A program made the position numbers and the translations under genes. A DNA stretch of 52,556 nt from a virus: IMG/VR virus record IMGVR_UViG_3300036829_000111, positions 1 to 52,556 of that record; one strand, written 5' to 3'. Below, in pieces: positions 6,768-14,590 of this stretch. The notes beneath the pieces were generated by a model. It was given only the letters and a program-made list of their open reading frames with translations. It was not told where the DNA came from and made no database searches. How positions within the stretch are numbered: position 1 is the first letter of the stretch; each line of letters begins with the position of its first letter.

Positions 6768-7516
6768 GACGCCTCGCCGAATAGGCAGCCTTGCGCGAGC
6801 CGACGGGCGGCGAGCTCGCAGTAGCGTTCGTCTGCCTCGATGCCGATGGCGCGGCGGCCGGAAGCGCGGGCAGCGTCCAGCGTCGAGCCAGATCCGGCGA
6901 ACGGGTCGATGATGAGGCCGCCGGGCGGGCACGCGTAGGCGATAAGCGGGTCGAGGATGCCGACCGGCTTCTCCGTGGGATGCAGGCCGCCACGCACGGA
7001 CTGAGCGAACTGGACTGACCGCGCCAGGCGCGTGCCGTCATCGTCATAGCGCGTCATGCCGATATCACCCAGGTGTGGTCCATGGGCAATGTTGCGCATC
7101 CGTATGTGCTTGTCCGGGCCGGTGTAGGCCGTGCGAGGGGTGTCGTGGTGGAGGTCGCTCCAGTCGCCCCGGTACCAGTGCGCAGCCGTCTCGTGGACGC
7201 GCTTGAAGCGGTCGGTCGCAAACCCAGTCCCGTTGGCTTTCTCCCAGATGACGTCCTGGCTGAGCTTCCACCGTGCGGCGGTGAACTCGTATCCGTGGTC
7301 GAGGAACATTCGCAGGCTGCCGAAGCACCACAGCGACCGCGTGACAGGTGCCGCCGTCTCAAGCCAGCCGTGCGGCCACCGATCCCATACGAGAGACGTC
7401 TCGCCGTACGGCGGGTCGGCGACGATGCAGTCCGCGGTGACGCCGAGTGCAGGCAGGATCCCGCGCGAGTCGCCGAGGTACAGCTCGACCTGGCCGTCGG
7501 CGAAGTAGGGCTTCAC
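6764..7516 (-). CDS. Adenine-N6/cytosine-N4 DNA methyltransferase
   Basis: A 250-residue protein from GTG at 7516 (GTGA overlap). Catalytic DPPY lies at about 34-37 in ADCIVADPPYGET, and the SAM-binding IDPFAGSGSTLDAA is near residue 205, so the order is catalytic motif first, then FxGxG (beta-type). HPTEKPVGI is the usual segment just before the SAM motif. It methylates the exocyclic amino group of A or C in a specific sequence. No restriction nuclease gene is adjacent, so host-restriction evasion or self-marking is more likely than a restriction system. Confidence 0.9.
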   Translation of the reverse strand: MKPYFADGQVELYLGDSRGILPALGVTADCIVADPPYGETSLVWDRWPHGWLETAAPVTRSLWCFGSLRMFLDHGYEFTAARWKLSQDVIWEKANGTGFATDRFKRVHETAAHWYRGDWSDLHHDTPRTAYTGPDKHIRMRNIAHGPHLGDIGMTRYDDDGTRLARSVQFAQSVRGGLHPTEKPVGILDPLIAYACPPGGLIIDPFAGSGSTLDAARASGRRAIGIEADERYCELAARRLAQGCLFGEAS

Positions 7517-7725
7517 GCCGCCACCTCCAGCGCGCCCGGCGGGTTCAGCGGCCAGTCCGCCGCCTCCGCGTCCCACCACGCAGGCCACGACGTCCCGCAC
7601 ACCTCATGCGTGTAGTCGGCACGCAGGGAGCCGTTGCCGTCCGGGGTGACCGTGGACGGGAGGACCGCGGGGAAGTCGCCGGGGTGGCACTCCGGGCAGG
7701 CGTCGGCGAGCGGCGAGCGGGTCAT
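7513..7725 (-). CDS. Small zinc-ribbon-like protein
   Basis: A 70-residue protein. ACPECHPGDFPAV near the N-terminus and HEVCGTSW about 30 residues later give the ligands of a small zinc site, and the C-terminus is Trp-rich (WPAWWDAEAADW). The start ATG at 7725 shares its last base with the DnaB stop (TGATG). It lies between helicase and methyltransferase; role unknown. Confidence 0.7.
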   Translation of the reverse strand: MTRSPLADACPECHPGDFPAVLPSTVTPDGNGSLRADYTHEVCGTSWPAWWDAEAADWPLNPPGALEVAA

Positions 7726-9086
7726 CACGCCGCCTCCTGGGGGAACTGCTGCTGTTCCTGCGCCGAGGGACGGTACATGTCGGCACACATCGCGAAATGT
7801 CCGCGGAACGCCAGCGTCGCAGTTCCGAGCGGTCCCTGCCGGTTCTTCGCCACGATCAGGTCGATCTCGCCAGCCCGGGCCGACTCCTGTTCATAGGCGT
7901 CCTGCCGGTACAGCAGGATCACGATGTCGCTGTCCTGCTCCACCGAACCCGAGTCACGCAGATCCGCGGGCAGCGGCCGGTGGTCCGTCCGCATCTCCGG
8001 GCCCCGGTTCAGCTGGCTGCCTACCAGGATCGGAACCTTGAACTCCTTCGCCAGCAGCTTCAGGCCACGCGAGAACTCCGAGATCTCCCGCTCCCTGCTC
8101 GCCGCCTTATCGGTGCCCTTGATGAGGCCGAGATAGTCGACGACCACCAGCTGCGCCGGGCTTCCCGCGCGGCGCATAGCCCGCAAATCCGACCGGATCG
8201 ACTGCACCGACATGTACGGGTCGTCGTTGATCAGCAGGTTCCCGCACCCCGTCAGGTGCGTGTGCGCCTTCGCGAGCCGCTCCCAGTCGCGCTCCTCAAG
8301 GCCGCCGTCCCGGATCCGCTTCAGCTCGACGCCGGCATGGAACGACAGGATCCGCTCGATGCACTCATCGGAGGACATCTCCATCGTGCACACGAGAACC
8401 GGCGCGCCCAGGTTGACGCCGGCGTGCACGGCGATGTTCAGCATGACCACGCTCTTGCCCATACCGGGGCGGCCGCCAACTGTGACCATCTGGCCGGGGC
8501 TGAAGCCCGGGACAAGCAGGTCGAGGTCCAGCCATCCGCTGGGGATGCCCTGCCGCCCTTCCGGGCCGCACTCGATGCGGTCGATTACCGGGCCGATCAG
8601 GTCGGCGATGCTCCGTGCGCCGGGCGGCAGCGCGGTGCCGGCTGCTTCGTCCAGCACCTTGTACGCCGCGTCGATGCGGTCGGCCAGGTCCGTGCTCCCG
8701 CCGAGAGCCGCGCTGCGGATGCTCGCTCCTGCCTCCGCGAGACGCCACCGGACGGCGCAGTCCCGCACCCGCTGCGCATACCAGGCGGCGCTCGCCGCGG
8801 ACGGGACTGCGGTTATCAAGGTGTGCAGGTACGGTGCACCGCCGGTCTTCGCGAGCGTGCGGCGTGTCTCCAGCTCGGCCTTGACGCGGATCGGGTCCGC
8901 ATGCTCCCCGCGGCCGGAAATCGCCGCGATCGCAGCGAAGATTTCCCCATGCGCGGGCCGCGCAAAGTCGCGGGCGTCCAAGATCTCCAGGCAGTCCGCG
9001 ACCGCAGCCTCCGACAGCATCATCGCGCCGAGCACCGCCTGCTCAGCCTGCAGGTCAGACGGGATCTCATTGTCGACGTCGTTCAC
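7725..9086 (-). CDS. dnaB: Replicative DNA helicase, DnaB family
   Basis: 453 residues, close to the usual DnaB length. The N-terminal helical domain begins PSDLQAEQAVLGAMML (about 9-24), Walker A GRPGMGKS is at about 205-212, and the family segment CTMEMSSDE follows. Walker B VVVDYLGLI is near 310, and GSQLNRGPEMR and NRQGPLGTATLAFRG are the C-terminal RecA-fold landmarks. It unwinds the replication fork as a hexamer. It sits in order initiator, DnaC-like loader, SF2 helicase, DnaB, each overlapping the next by 1-4 nt, so the element probably drives its own replication. Confidence 0.95.
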   Translation of the reverse strand: MNDVDNEIPSDLQAEQAVLGAMMLSEAAVADCLEILDARDFARPAHGEIFAAIAAISGRGEHADPIRVKAELETRRTLAKTGGAPYLHTLITAVPSAASAAWYAQRVRDCAVRWRLAEAGASIRSAALGGSTDLADRIDAAYKVLDEAAGTALPPGARSIADLIGPVIDRIECGPEGRQGIPSGWLDLDLLVPGFSPGQMVTVGGRPGMGKSVVMLNIAVHAGVNLGAPVLVCTMEMSSDECIERILSFHAGVELKRIRDGGLEERDWERLAKAHTHLTGCGNLLINDDPYMSVQSIRSDLRAMRRAGSPAQLVVVDYLGLIKGTDKAASREREISEFSRGLKLLAKEFKVPILVGSQLNRGPEMRTDHRPLPADLRDSGSVEQDSDIVILLYRQDAYEQESARAGEIDLIVAKNRQGPLGTATLAFRGHFAMCADMYRPSAQEQQQFPQEAA

Positions 9087-10732
9087 CGTGCCGCCTTCCG
9101 TATTTTCCGGATCGTCTTCGCCGCGTAGTGCGCGGTCATCAGGTCGGATGCCTCACCGCGGGACATCCCGGTCCTCACGGCGTGGCCCATGCGCCCGAGC
9201 GCGGACTTCTGCGCCTCGCTGGCAGGCCTGTCCCGCCATGCGGCCTTCGCCTGGGACAGGACGCCGCCGTTCGCGCGGGCGATCTCCTCGCCGACACCGC
9301 GTGCCCAGTCGAGGGCGAGCGGCTTCCCGGACTCCAGGCGGGGACTGCCGCCCTTCAGGCAGCGCCACACGTCCCACTCGTCCTCGCCGACACCCGGCCG
9401 GGAGGTGAGAATCATGACCTGATCGGCGCCCGCAGGAAGCACCCACGAGCCGTCCACGTCGATCCAGCGGAGCTCGCTGCGGCGCAGGAGCTCAATCTGC
9501 TTCGTCCGGGCCGCGGCAACCGCGATCTTGCGCTGCTCCGCCTCAGCCTGCTCCTCGGCCGCGTCCAGCAGGGACTTGCCGTTCTTCACGGACCCCGGGG
9601 GCATCCCGGCAAGATCGGCGATCGTGGCGAGACCGAGCTGCTCGGCGGAACCCGCGACGTCGAGGATCGGCGCGTCAGTCTTCGAGTAGGGCCTGCCGCC
9701 GACCTTTCCGATGAACGGCCGCAGCACGCGTCCCGCCATCTGGACGAAGAACGGGGCGGACTTCGTCGGGCGCAGCATCAGCGCGCACGACACGGCCGGC
9801 TCATCCCAGCCCTCAGTGAGCACCTGGGCGTTCGGCACGACGCGCGTCTCTCCGCGGTGCAGGCGGCCCAGGATCGCCCGGCGCTGCTCGAGCGGCATCT
9901 TCCCGTCCACGGCCTCCGCCGGGACGCCCTTGCGGGTGAGGGCCTCGGCGAGCGCGTGCGCGGTCGCGATCGTCGGGGTGAACGCCACCCCGATCCGGTC
10001 CTTCGCGTATTGCACGTACGCGTCCGCAGCGGCCTCGAGGGCGTCAGAGCGCTCCAGCTCGGCGGCGATCGACGAGTCCGTGTAGTCGCCGGCGCGGACC
10101 TGCGCGTTGGACAGGTTGAAATCGCCGCCGACCTGGATGGCCTTCACGTCGCACAGGTAGCCTTCGGCGATCATCTGGATGATGCCGCGCTGGTAGGCGA
10201 TCTCCTGCCAGACGTGGCCGAGCCCGATCTTGTCGCTGCGCCCGGCCGTGGCTGTGAATCCGACCGTGAGCGGGCCGTTGCCGGCCATGCTGCCGAGGCG
10301 CTCGAGGATGTCCAGGTAGATGTCGGCGACGGCGTGGTGGGCCTCATCGACGATGACCGTCGAGAACTTCCCGAGGCGCTCCAGCCGTCCCGGCCGGGCG
10401 AGCGTCTGCACCGAGGCGACGACGACCGGGGCACCGTAATCGTCCTGCTTGGCCTTGACGATCCCGATGTCCAGGTTCCCGCTGACGGCGGCCAGCTTCG
10501 CTGCAGCCTGCGAGATCAGCTCGTCCCGGTGGGCGAGGATCAGCGACCGGCCCGGGCGGCTGCTGACCAGGTGCGAGAACACCACGGTCTTGCCACCGCC
10601 TGTTGGCAGGACGACGAGCGGGCGCGTGATGCCCTTCGCATGAGCTGCGTTGACGGCGGCGATAGCCTGTGCCTGGTAGGGGCGGAGCGGCAGCGATGCG
10701 GACGCGGGCATCTCCAGTGCAAGCGCGTTCAC
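9083..10732 (-). CDS. Superfamily 2 DEAD/DEAH-type helicase
   Basis: 549 residues from GTG at 10732 (GTGA overlap). Walker A LPTGGGKT is at about 42-49, motif Ia-like LILAHRDEL follows, DEAH is in VIVDEAHH near 135, motif III TATAGRSDK follows, and motif VI QMAGRVLRP is near 345. This is the layout of RecG/RAD25-like and phage UvsW-type helicases. After the two RecA domains comes a long C-terminal region (about 400-549) with a helical Ala/Glu stretch and no clear domain. It probably remodels branched or stalled forks alongside the DnaB helicase. Confidence 0.9.
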   Translation of the reverse strand: MNALALEMPASASLPLRPYQAQAIAAVNAAHAKGITRPLVVLPTGGGKTVVFSHLVSSRPGRSLILAHRDELISQAAAKLAAVSGNLDIGIVKAKQDDYGAPVVVASVQTLARPGRLERLGKFSTVIVDEAHHAVADIYLDILERLGSMAGNGPLTVGFTATAGRSDKIGLGHVWQEIAYQRGIIQMIAEGYLCDVKAIQVGGDFNLSNAQVRAGDYTDSSIAAELERSDALEAAADAYVQYAKDRIGVAFTPTIATAHALAEALTRKGVPAEAVDGKMPLEQRRAILGRLHRGETRVVPNAQVLTEGWDEPAVSCALMLRPTKSAPFFVQMAGRVLRPFIGKVGGRPYSKTDAPILDVAGSAEQLGLATIADLAGMPPGSVKNGKSLLDAAEEQAEAEQRKIAVAAARTKQIELLRRSELRWIDVDGSWVLPAGADQVMILTSRPGVGEDEWDVWRCLKGGSPRLESGKPLALDWARGVGEEIARANGGVLSQAKAAWRDRPASEAQKSALGRMGHAVRTGMSRGEASDLMTAHYAAKTIRKIRKAAR

Positions 10733-11319
10733 TTCGCGGCCCTCCGCCTGTCCGCGCCGCGGAGCGGGATCAGCCGGCACATCTCGGCGAGCCGGGAGGC
10801 GACACGGTCTCCGATTACATCGCGCAGCTCGGCGGCCGGGATGTTGGACGTGAAGATCCCTGGCAGCATCGCCTCGTAACGGTGATTCACGAGCCGGTAG
10901 AGAATTTCCTCGGTCCACTCGGTGACCTTCGCGGCCCCAAGATCGTCCAGCAGCAGGAGGTCCGCGGCCGCGAGCCGCGCGAACTCGCCCTCGCTGTCGA
11001 CGCCTTCGCGGGGGCGCATCGATGCGTACATGTCGGGCGCGGTGGCCGCTTCCCAGTTCACGGTGATGCCGCGGGCGGCGAGCGAGCGGACGGCACCGAA
11101 CGCCTGGTGCGTCTTCCCGGATCCAGTGGGGCCGAGAATCAGCAGCGACGGCGACTCGGGAGAGAACCCCTGGCACCAGGCAGTGACATCGGAGTGGGTT
11201 GCGGTGGCATGCCGAAACCGGGGCGGGATGCGCCGGTCGGCGACTTCCGCCGCGCGGCGCAGGAAGCCCTCGCGGGTCGACACGTCGTAGAGCGGCGCGT
11301 CGTTCGGTGGTGCTGTCAT
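10729..11319 (-). CDS. DnaC/IstB-like AAA+ helicase loader
   Basis: 196 residues. Walker A LILGPTGSGKTHQAF is around 61-75, Walker B LLLLDDLGAAK around 118, sensor-1 FTSNIP follows, and an arginine-finger-like RVASRLAEMCR lies near the end, all typical of DnaC-type loaders. It would load the DnaB helicase at the origin. The start overlaps the stop of the initiator gene by one base (TGATG). Confidence 0.88.
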   Translation of the reverse strand: MTAPPNDAPLYDVSTREGFLRRAAEVADRRIPPRFRHATATHSDVTAWCQGFSPESPSLLILGPTGSGKTHQAFGAVRSLAARGITVNWEAATAPDMYASMRPREGVDSEGEFARLAAADLLLLDDLGAAKVTEWTEEILYRLVNHRYEAMLPGIFTSNIPAAELRDVIGDRVASRLAEMCRLIPLRGADRRRAAK

Positions 11320-12233
11320 CAGATCGGCTCCTCGTAGACCGAGTCATCGGAAGGGTTCTTGTAGGTCTTGTGGCCGCGCTGCGGCGACGCACGATTACCC
11401 CCGGCTTCCCGAGCGAGCCGGGCTCTGGCGTCGGCGGTGGCGGCGGCGTTGACGAAGCTGTCGAGCAGGGACACGTTCTTGTCGGCGATAAACCAATCGG
11501 CGAGGCCCTTCCGGATGTGCCGGTCAGGCGTGCCCTCGTTCAAGAGCGCACCGATCTGCTTGGCAAGCCGTCCTTTGGTCTGGCCGGTGAGTTCGCCGCC
11601 GTTGGCACGAACCCAGTCGATGAAGCTGCCAAGGATGGTCTGCGCGGTGGGCGCGTCAGCGCGCGCCGAATCTGAGGGTTGCTTTACTGAGGGTTCTATG
11701 AGGGGTAGCGGGCCTGTTTCCGCAGGTAGTGCGATCGAGTCCGCACCCTTTCGGCTTGATTCCGCACCCTTTTCCTTCGAATCCGCACCCTTTATCTCGG
11801 GTTGAGGGTGCGTTCTGGCCGCACCCTTTCCGCGCGCTTTAGGGTGCGTTCTGGCCGCACCCTTTCCCTGCTCCTCGCAGGGCTCCATCGCGTCAGATTC
11901 CCCGTCTTCGCAGTCCTCGAAAGGGTGCGCACAGTCCGCACCCTTTTCATCGTGGGCGAGAGGAAGAAGAACGAACCTTGCGCGACCGCCCCGGTTGCCT
12001 CCGCCATCCCGCTTCAGCACGCCCTCCGCGACCAGCTCGTCGGCGATGTGCGAGACGCGGGACGGCGACTTGCCCGTGCGATGCGAGAGCAGGCTGCGGC
12101 CCGGCCAGCCCGTGCGGGACCTGTCGTTGGCGTTCTCCGCCCAGGACAGGAGCCACAGCTTCCGGACATCAGGACCGTGGTAATGGTCGAGGATCTCGCG
12201 TACCAAGCGGATGCCCATAACCTCACCCGGCAT
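11319..12233 (-). CDS. Replication initiator-like protein carrying a repeat array in its gene
   Basis: 304 residues. The N-terminal region (about 1-90) holds a winged-helix pattern: LLSWAENANDRSRTGWPG, then SPSRVSHIADELVAEGVLKRDG. Residues 95-175 are low complexity with seven KGA repeats, encoded by the DNA repeats listed separately. The C-terminal part (about 195-275) is helical, like the helicase-loading half of phage O/DnaD-type initiators. Position directly before the DnaC-like gene supports initiation. The start at 12233 has an AAGGTG Shine-Dalgarno; an alternative is the ATG at 12218 (MGIRLVRE). Confidence 0.8.
   Translation of the reverse strand: MPGEVMGIRLVREILDHYHGPDVRKLWLLSWAENANDRSRTGWPGRSLLSHRTGKSPSRVSHIADELVAEGVLKRDGGGNRGGRARFVLLPLAHDEKGADCAHPFEDCEDGESDAMEPCEEQGKGAARTHPKARGKGAARTHPQPEIKGADSKEKGAESSRKGADSIALPAETGPLPLIEPSVKQPSDSARADAPTAQTILGSFIDWVRANGGELTGQTKGRLAKQIGALLNEGTPDRHIRKGLADWFIADKNVSLLDSFVNAAATADARARLAREAGGNRASPQRGHKTYKNPSDDSVYEEPI
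11742..11947. repeat. Iteron-like array inside the initiator gene; candidate replication origin
   Basis: Nine copies of CGCACCCT(TT) or its complement. Direct copies start at 11742, 11763 and 11784 (exact 21-bp period), then 11820, 11856 and 11937; inverted copies AGGGTGCG lie at 11805, 11841 and 11920. Copies at 11805/11820 and 11841/11856 form two inverted pairs with the same 7-nt spacer inside a 36-bp direct repeat. A third pair is 11920-11946. Phage lambda places its origin iterons inside gene O (established precedent). Use as the origin here is inference. Confidence 0.7.
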
Positions 12234-12404
12234 TGCCGGCCACCTTCCCGGTCATAGCCGCGGATCGCGGTCGCGCCCGCGGTCGCCCGGAGTCCGGTCG
12301 CAGGCTGATATGTGGTGCCGGGGACGATGGACAACGCCGCCGCCTTCCTGATCAGGGGGATTCGCGAGTTTTCAGATGAGTCGCGCAGCCGTTCGATTGC
12401 AAGC

Positions 12405-12510
12405 ATGCCACATACTACGTGGCATGGCAACTAGTCACGTGGCATAGTAGGTTGTTGCATGGCCTACATTTATGCCGCACACTAGGGGTAGGCCACACCC
12501 GTGTGACAAT
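12405..12510. promoter_or_regulatory. Operator array and divergent promoter region
   Basis: ATGCCAC (12405-12411) and GTGGCAT (12419-12425) form a perfect 7-bp dyad with a 7-nt spacer. GTGGCAT recurs at 12439-12445, and ATGCCGC is at 12472. On the plus strand, GACAAT (12505-12510) with an extended TGn lies 6 nt before the ATG at 12517. The replication operon starts to the left at 12233. The HTH gene at 12517 probably binds these sites and controls both directions. The leader between 12234 and 12404 shows no further clear feature. Confidence 0.6.
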
Positions 12511-12516
12511 GCGAGG

Positions 12517-12732
12517 ATGACTGACCCGATGGTTGCTGTTGTTGATGCGCGCAACGCGTACGTTGCCGCCCGTGAGCAGGTCAAGCTGACGCGGATCGCG
12601 CTCGGCAAGGCCATCGCCGAGGCGCGCGCCGCCGGAACTGACCAGGTCGACATCGCCAGGGAGCTGGATCTCACTAGGGAGCAGGTCCGGCGGTACCAGG
12701 TCGAGTACGAGGAAGACGCCGGCATCAAGTAG
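12517..12732 (+). CDS. Small helix-turn-helix protein, probable repressor
   Basis: 71 residues. A helical N-terminus (VVDARNAYVAAREQVKLTR) is followed by VDIARELDLTREQVRRYQVEY, a clear HTH of the sigma/TetR-like small type. It is the only plus-strand gene between two leftward operons. ATG at 12517 is immediately preceded by GCGAGG and, 6 nt away, by GACAAT, so it looks leaderless. Likely regulator of the replication operon through the ATGCCAC dyads beside it (inference). Confidence 0.75.
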   Translation: MTDPMVAVVDARNAYVAAREQVKLTRIALGKAIAEARAAGTDQVDIARELDLTREQVRRYQVEYEEDAGIK

Positions 12733-12746
12733 CCGCGCTCCTGACC

Positions 12747-12869
12747 TCACTCCCGCCCACCTCCCGCCGCGTTCCCGCGCTCCCGCCGCACCGGCACGAA
12801 CAGCGCGGCCAGCGTGATGGCGGCGCACCCGGCGACCACCACGGCGTACAGGACCCAGGCGAGGCTCAT
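12747..12869 (-). CDS. Single-span small membrane protein, 40 aa
   Basis: The product begins MSLAWVLYAVVVAGC, continues as one hydrophobic helix to about residue 25, then has a basic tail (VRRERG). Its ATG overlaps the stop of the upstream gene in ATGA, supporting translation. It is the last gene of the right-hand leftward operon, ending 15 nt from the convergent HTH gene. Function unknown; size and topology resemble small phage membrane peptides. Confidence 0.6.
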   Translation of the reverse strand: MSLAWVLYAVVVAGCAAITLAALFVPVRRERGNAAGGGRE

Positions 12870-13252
12870 TCGCACCCCCTCGGGTCTTCGGGGACGTCGA
12901 GGCGGGCGAGCATCGGCCTGCGTCCCCCGCAGGCCCCGGACGGCGCGAGGAACCGGAGTTCCGGCTGGACCTGCCCGCGCTTCATCTGCGCGTACAGTGC
13001 GCCGCCGTGGGGGCTGGAGAAGGAGACGCTGATGCTCTCGGCGACGTCGTCGGGTTCGGCGGCGCCGAGGATCTGCCCTGTCGCCAGCCGGGCCCAGGCT
13101 TTCGCCCGCGCGGCCGCGGGGCTGCCAGGAGCGGATGCGATCCGGTCCCCGAACGTGGCCCCGCGGCCCTTGCGGCGGCGTTCGAGCTCGGAGCGGGCCA
13201 GGTACCCGGCGGCGCCTGCGAGGACGGCGGCGGCGATGGCGGGGCGGTTCAT
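12866..13252 (-). CDS. Membrane-anchored hypothetical protein
   Basis: 128 residues from ATG at 13252 (ATGA overlap). Residues 4-20 (PAIAAAVLAGAAGYLAR) form one N-terminal hydrophobic helix followed by a basic stretch (ERRRKGR). The rest is a soluble domain with ESISVSFSSPHGGALYAQ near 72-90. No known family recognised. Confidence 0.7.
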   Translation of the reverse strand: MNRPAIAAAVLAGAAGYLARSELERRRKGRGATFGDRIASAPGSPAAARAKAWARLATGQILGAAEPDDVAESISVSFSSPHGGALYAQMKRGQVQPELRFLAPSGACGGRRPMLARLDVPEDPRGCE

Positions 13253-13482
13253 GCGGCGCTCCTCAGGTCGCCGAACAGGTCCGGCTGCTGCCAGCAGTCG
13301 GGGCAGCCGGGGCACGGCGTCACGGCCTGGACCTGCTGCGGGGTCTGGCAGCCCGGCCGGGGGCCTGCCCAGCAGCTGACCCACATGCCCGGCTCGGGCG
13401 CGGTGTGCCAGTGCTGGACGTGGCCGCAGGGCTGGAAGGTGATGAGGAAGCCGCGGGTGGTGGCGGCGGACGGGGAGGTCAT
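13249..13482 (-). CDS. Small Cys-rich protein, probable zinc binding
   Basis: 77 residues with CGHVQHWH, CWAGPRPGC and CPGCPDC, which supply enough Cys and His for a zinc site. ATGA overlaps bind it to both neighbours. Unknown function; such proteins are frequent in actinophage early operons. Confidence 0.7.
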   Translation of the reverse strand: MTSPSAATTRGFLITFQPCGHVQHWHTAPEPGMWVSCWAGPRPGCQTPQQVQAVTPCPGCPDCWQQPDLFGDLRSAA

Positions 13483-14324
13483 GCTGCCTCGCTTTCGCCG
13501 GTCTCCGGATTGCGCCGCAGCGCGCTCTGGAGGGTGTCACGGGAGACACCGAGGCGGCCCGTGGCCTCGTCAAGGCTGAACCCGAGCGAGAACAGTTCCC
13601 GCGCCTCAGCGGCCAGTTCAGCGCCGCGCAGCGGCTTGTCCGGGCCGCGCCGCCACCCATCGGCGGGTGAAGCATCCGGGTCGTCGATGTCATCCCACGC
13701 GGCCGGGGGTGCCCATCCGCGTGCCGCGGCGTAGTTCCGGGAGCGGCTCGCCGCTATCTTGTCCCGCCACTCCGCCTCGGGGGGCGCCTGGTCCCACAGT
13801 TCGTCGTACAGAGCGCCCACGGCACGCGCGGTGCCGGCATGGACCTTAGCGTTGTTCATCATCGTGCCGAAGTTGGAGCGCAGCATGCCCAGGCGCTCCG
13901 CGAGTTTCAGCTGCGACCATCCGCAGGCGACGAGGGCCTGCACGCGGCGGTGCGTGCCCGTGGCGTCCACGTCGGCGCGGGCGCCCAGCAGTTCGAGAGA
14001 CGGGCGCACGGCGAGGATCTTCGCCTCGGTCTCGGGGCGGATCCGCTGGCTCGGCGGCCGGTCGCCGGGGCCTCCGTACAGGAGCTTGCTCATCGATCCG
14101 GTGGAGACCCCGGTGAGTTCCGCCGCGCGCTTCCAGCCGATGCCGTGCGCGGCGAGCATGCGGACGTGCTCCCGGGCTCGTTCTGCGTCAACGTAGGGCT
14201 GCCATTGGCCGTAGGCGATGAGCCGGGTGCGCTGGTTCTCTGCGGTCCGGTTCGCCTGCGTGCAGGGCGCGCAGCGGCAGCCGCGGGCGTAGCGGGCTCG
14301 TGCGCCGTGCTCTGGCCCGTTCAT
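13479..14324 (-). CDS. DNA-binding protein with at least two HTH segments
   Basis: 281 residues from ATG at 14324 (ATGA overlap). It begins with RGCRCAPC, then YVDAERAREHVRMLAAHGIG and RAAELTGVSTGSMSKLL (about 65-81), an HTH. WSQLKLAERLGMLRSNFGTMM (about 145-165) is a second, and FSLDEATGRLGVSRDTLQSAL near 255 a third. Phage genomes often carry multi-HTH proteins of this type with N-terminal CxxC, annotated only as HTH proteins. Probably a regulator or DNA architectural protein. Confidence 0.75.
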   Translation of the reverse strand: MNGPEHGARARYARGCRCAPCTQANRTAENQRTRLIAYGQWQPYVDAERAREHVRMLAAHGIGWKRAAELTGVSTGSMSKLLYGGPGDRPPSQRIRPETEAKILAVRPSLELLGARADVDATGTHRRVQALVACGWSQLKLAERLGMLRSNFGTMMNNAKVHAGTARAVGALYDELWDQAPPEAEWRDKIAASRSRNYAAARGWAPPAAWDDIDDPDASPADGWRRGPDKPLRGAELAAEARELFSLGFSLDEATGRLGVSRDTLQSALRRNPETGESEAA

Positions 14325-14590
14325 GCGGCACGCTCCGGCGCATCGAACAGCGTGTGCTGCGCGTCCGGTTCGGTCCGTATGACCGCCCCGCGCTCGTCGG
14401 TGAATCCGGTGCAGCGGCAGCCCGGCCGGGTGCATGGCCGGTCGCGGTAGCGCCCGTGCTCGCCGTGCCACAGCGTCAGGTGGTGGCAGCCTTCACGGGT
14501 GCATGCTCCCGGTCCTCCGGGAACGGCCTCGCCACGGGACAGGAGGTCAGCCACGCGGCCGTCCTCCGCTGTCATCGGCCAGTTGTTCAT
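14321..14590 (-). CDS. Small Cys/His-rich protein
   Basis: 89 residues. CTREGCHHLTLWHGEHG and CTRPGCRCTGF give repeated CxxxC-H pairs suited to zinc. The second half shows the RPGCRCTG pattern also seen at the N-terminus of the next HTH protein (GCRCAPC), so the two may share an ancestral zinc knuckle. It overlaps both neighbours by ATGA. Function unknown. Confidence 0.7.
   Translation of the reverse strand: MNNWPMTAEDGRVADLLSRGEAVPGGPGACTREGCHHLTLWHGEHGRYRDRPCTRPGCRCTGFTDERGAVIRTEPDAQHTLFDAPERAA

Noticed and set aside
6764-7516. Restriction-modification system
   Set aside because: A methyltransferase is present, but neighbours are a small zinc protein and DnaB; no restriction endonuclease can be seen.
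9128-10879. Plus-strand frame of 583 codons opposite the SF2 helicase
   Set aside because: Antisense shadow: the minus strand carries clear helicase motifs throughout.
11742-11947. CRISPR-like array
   Set aside because: Repeats are only 8-10 bp, in both orientations and inside a coding gene; spacing is not spacer-like and no cas gene is present.
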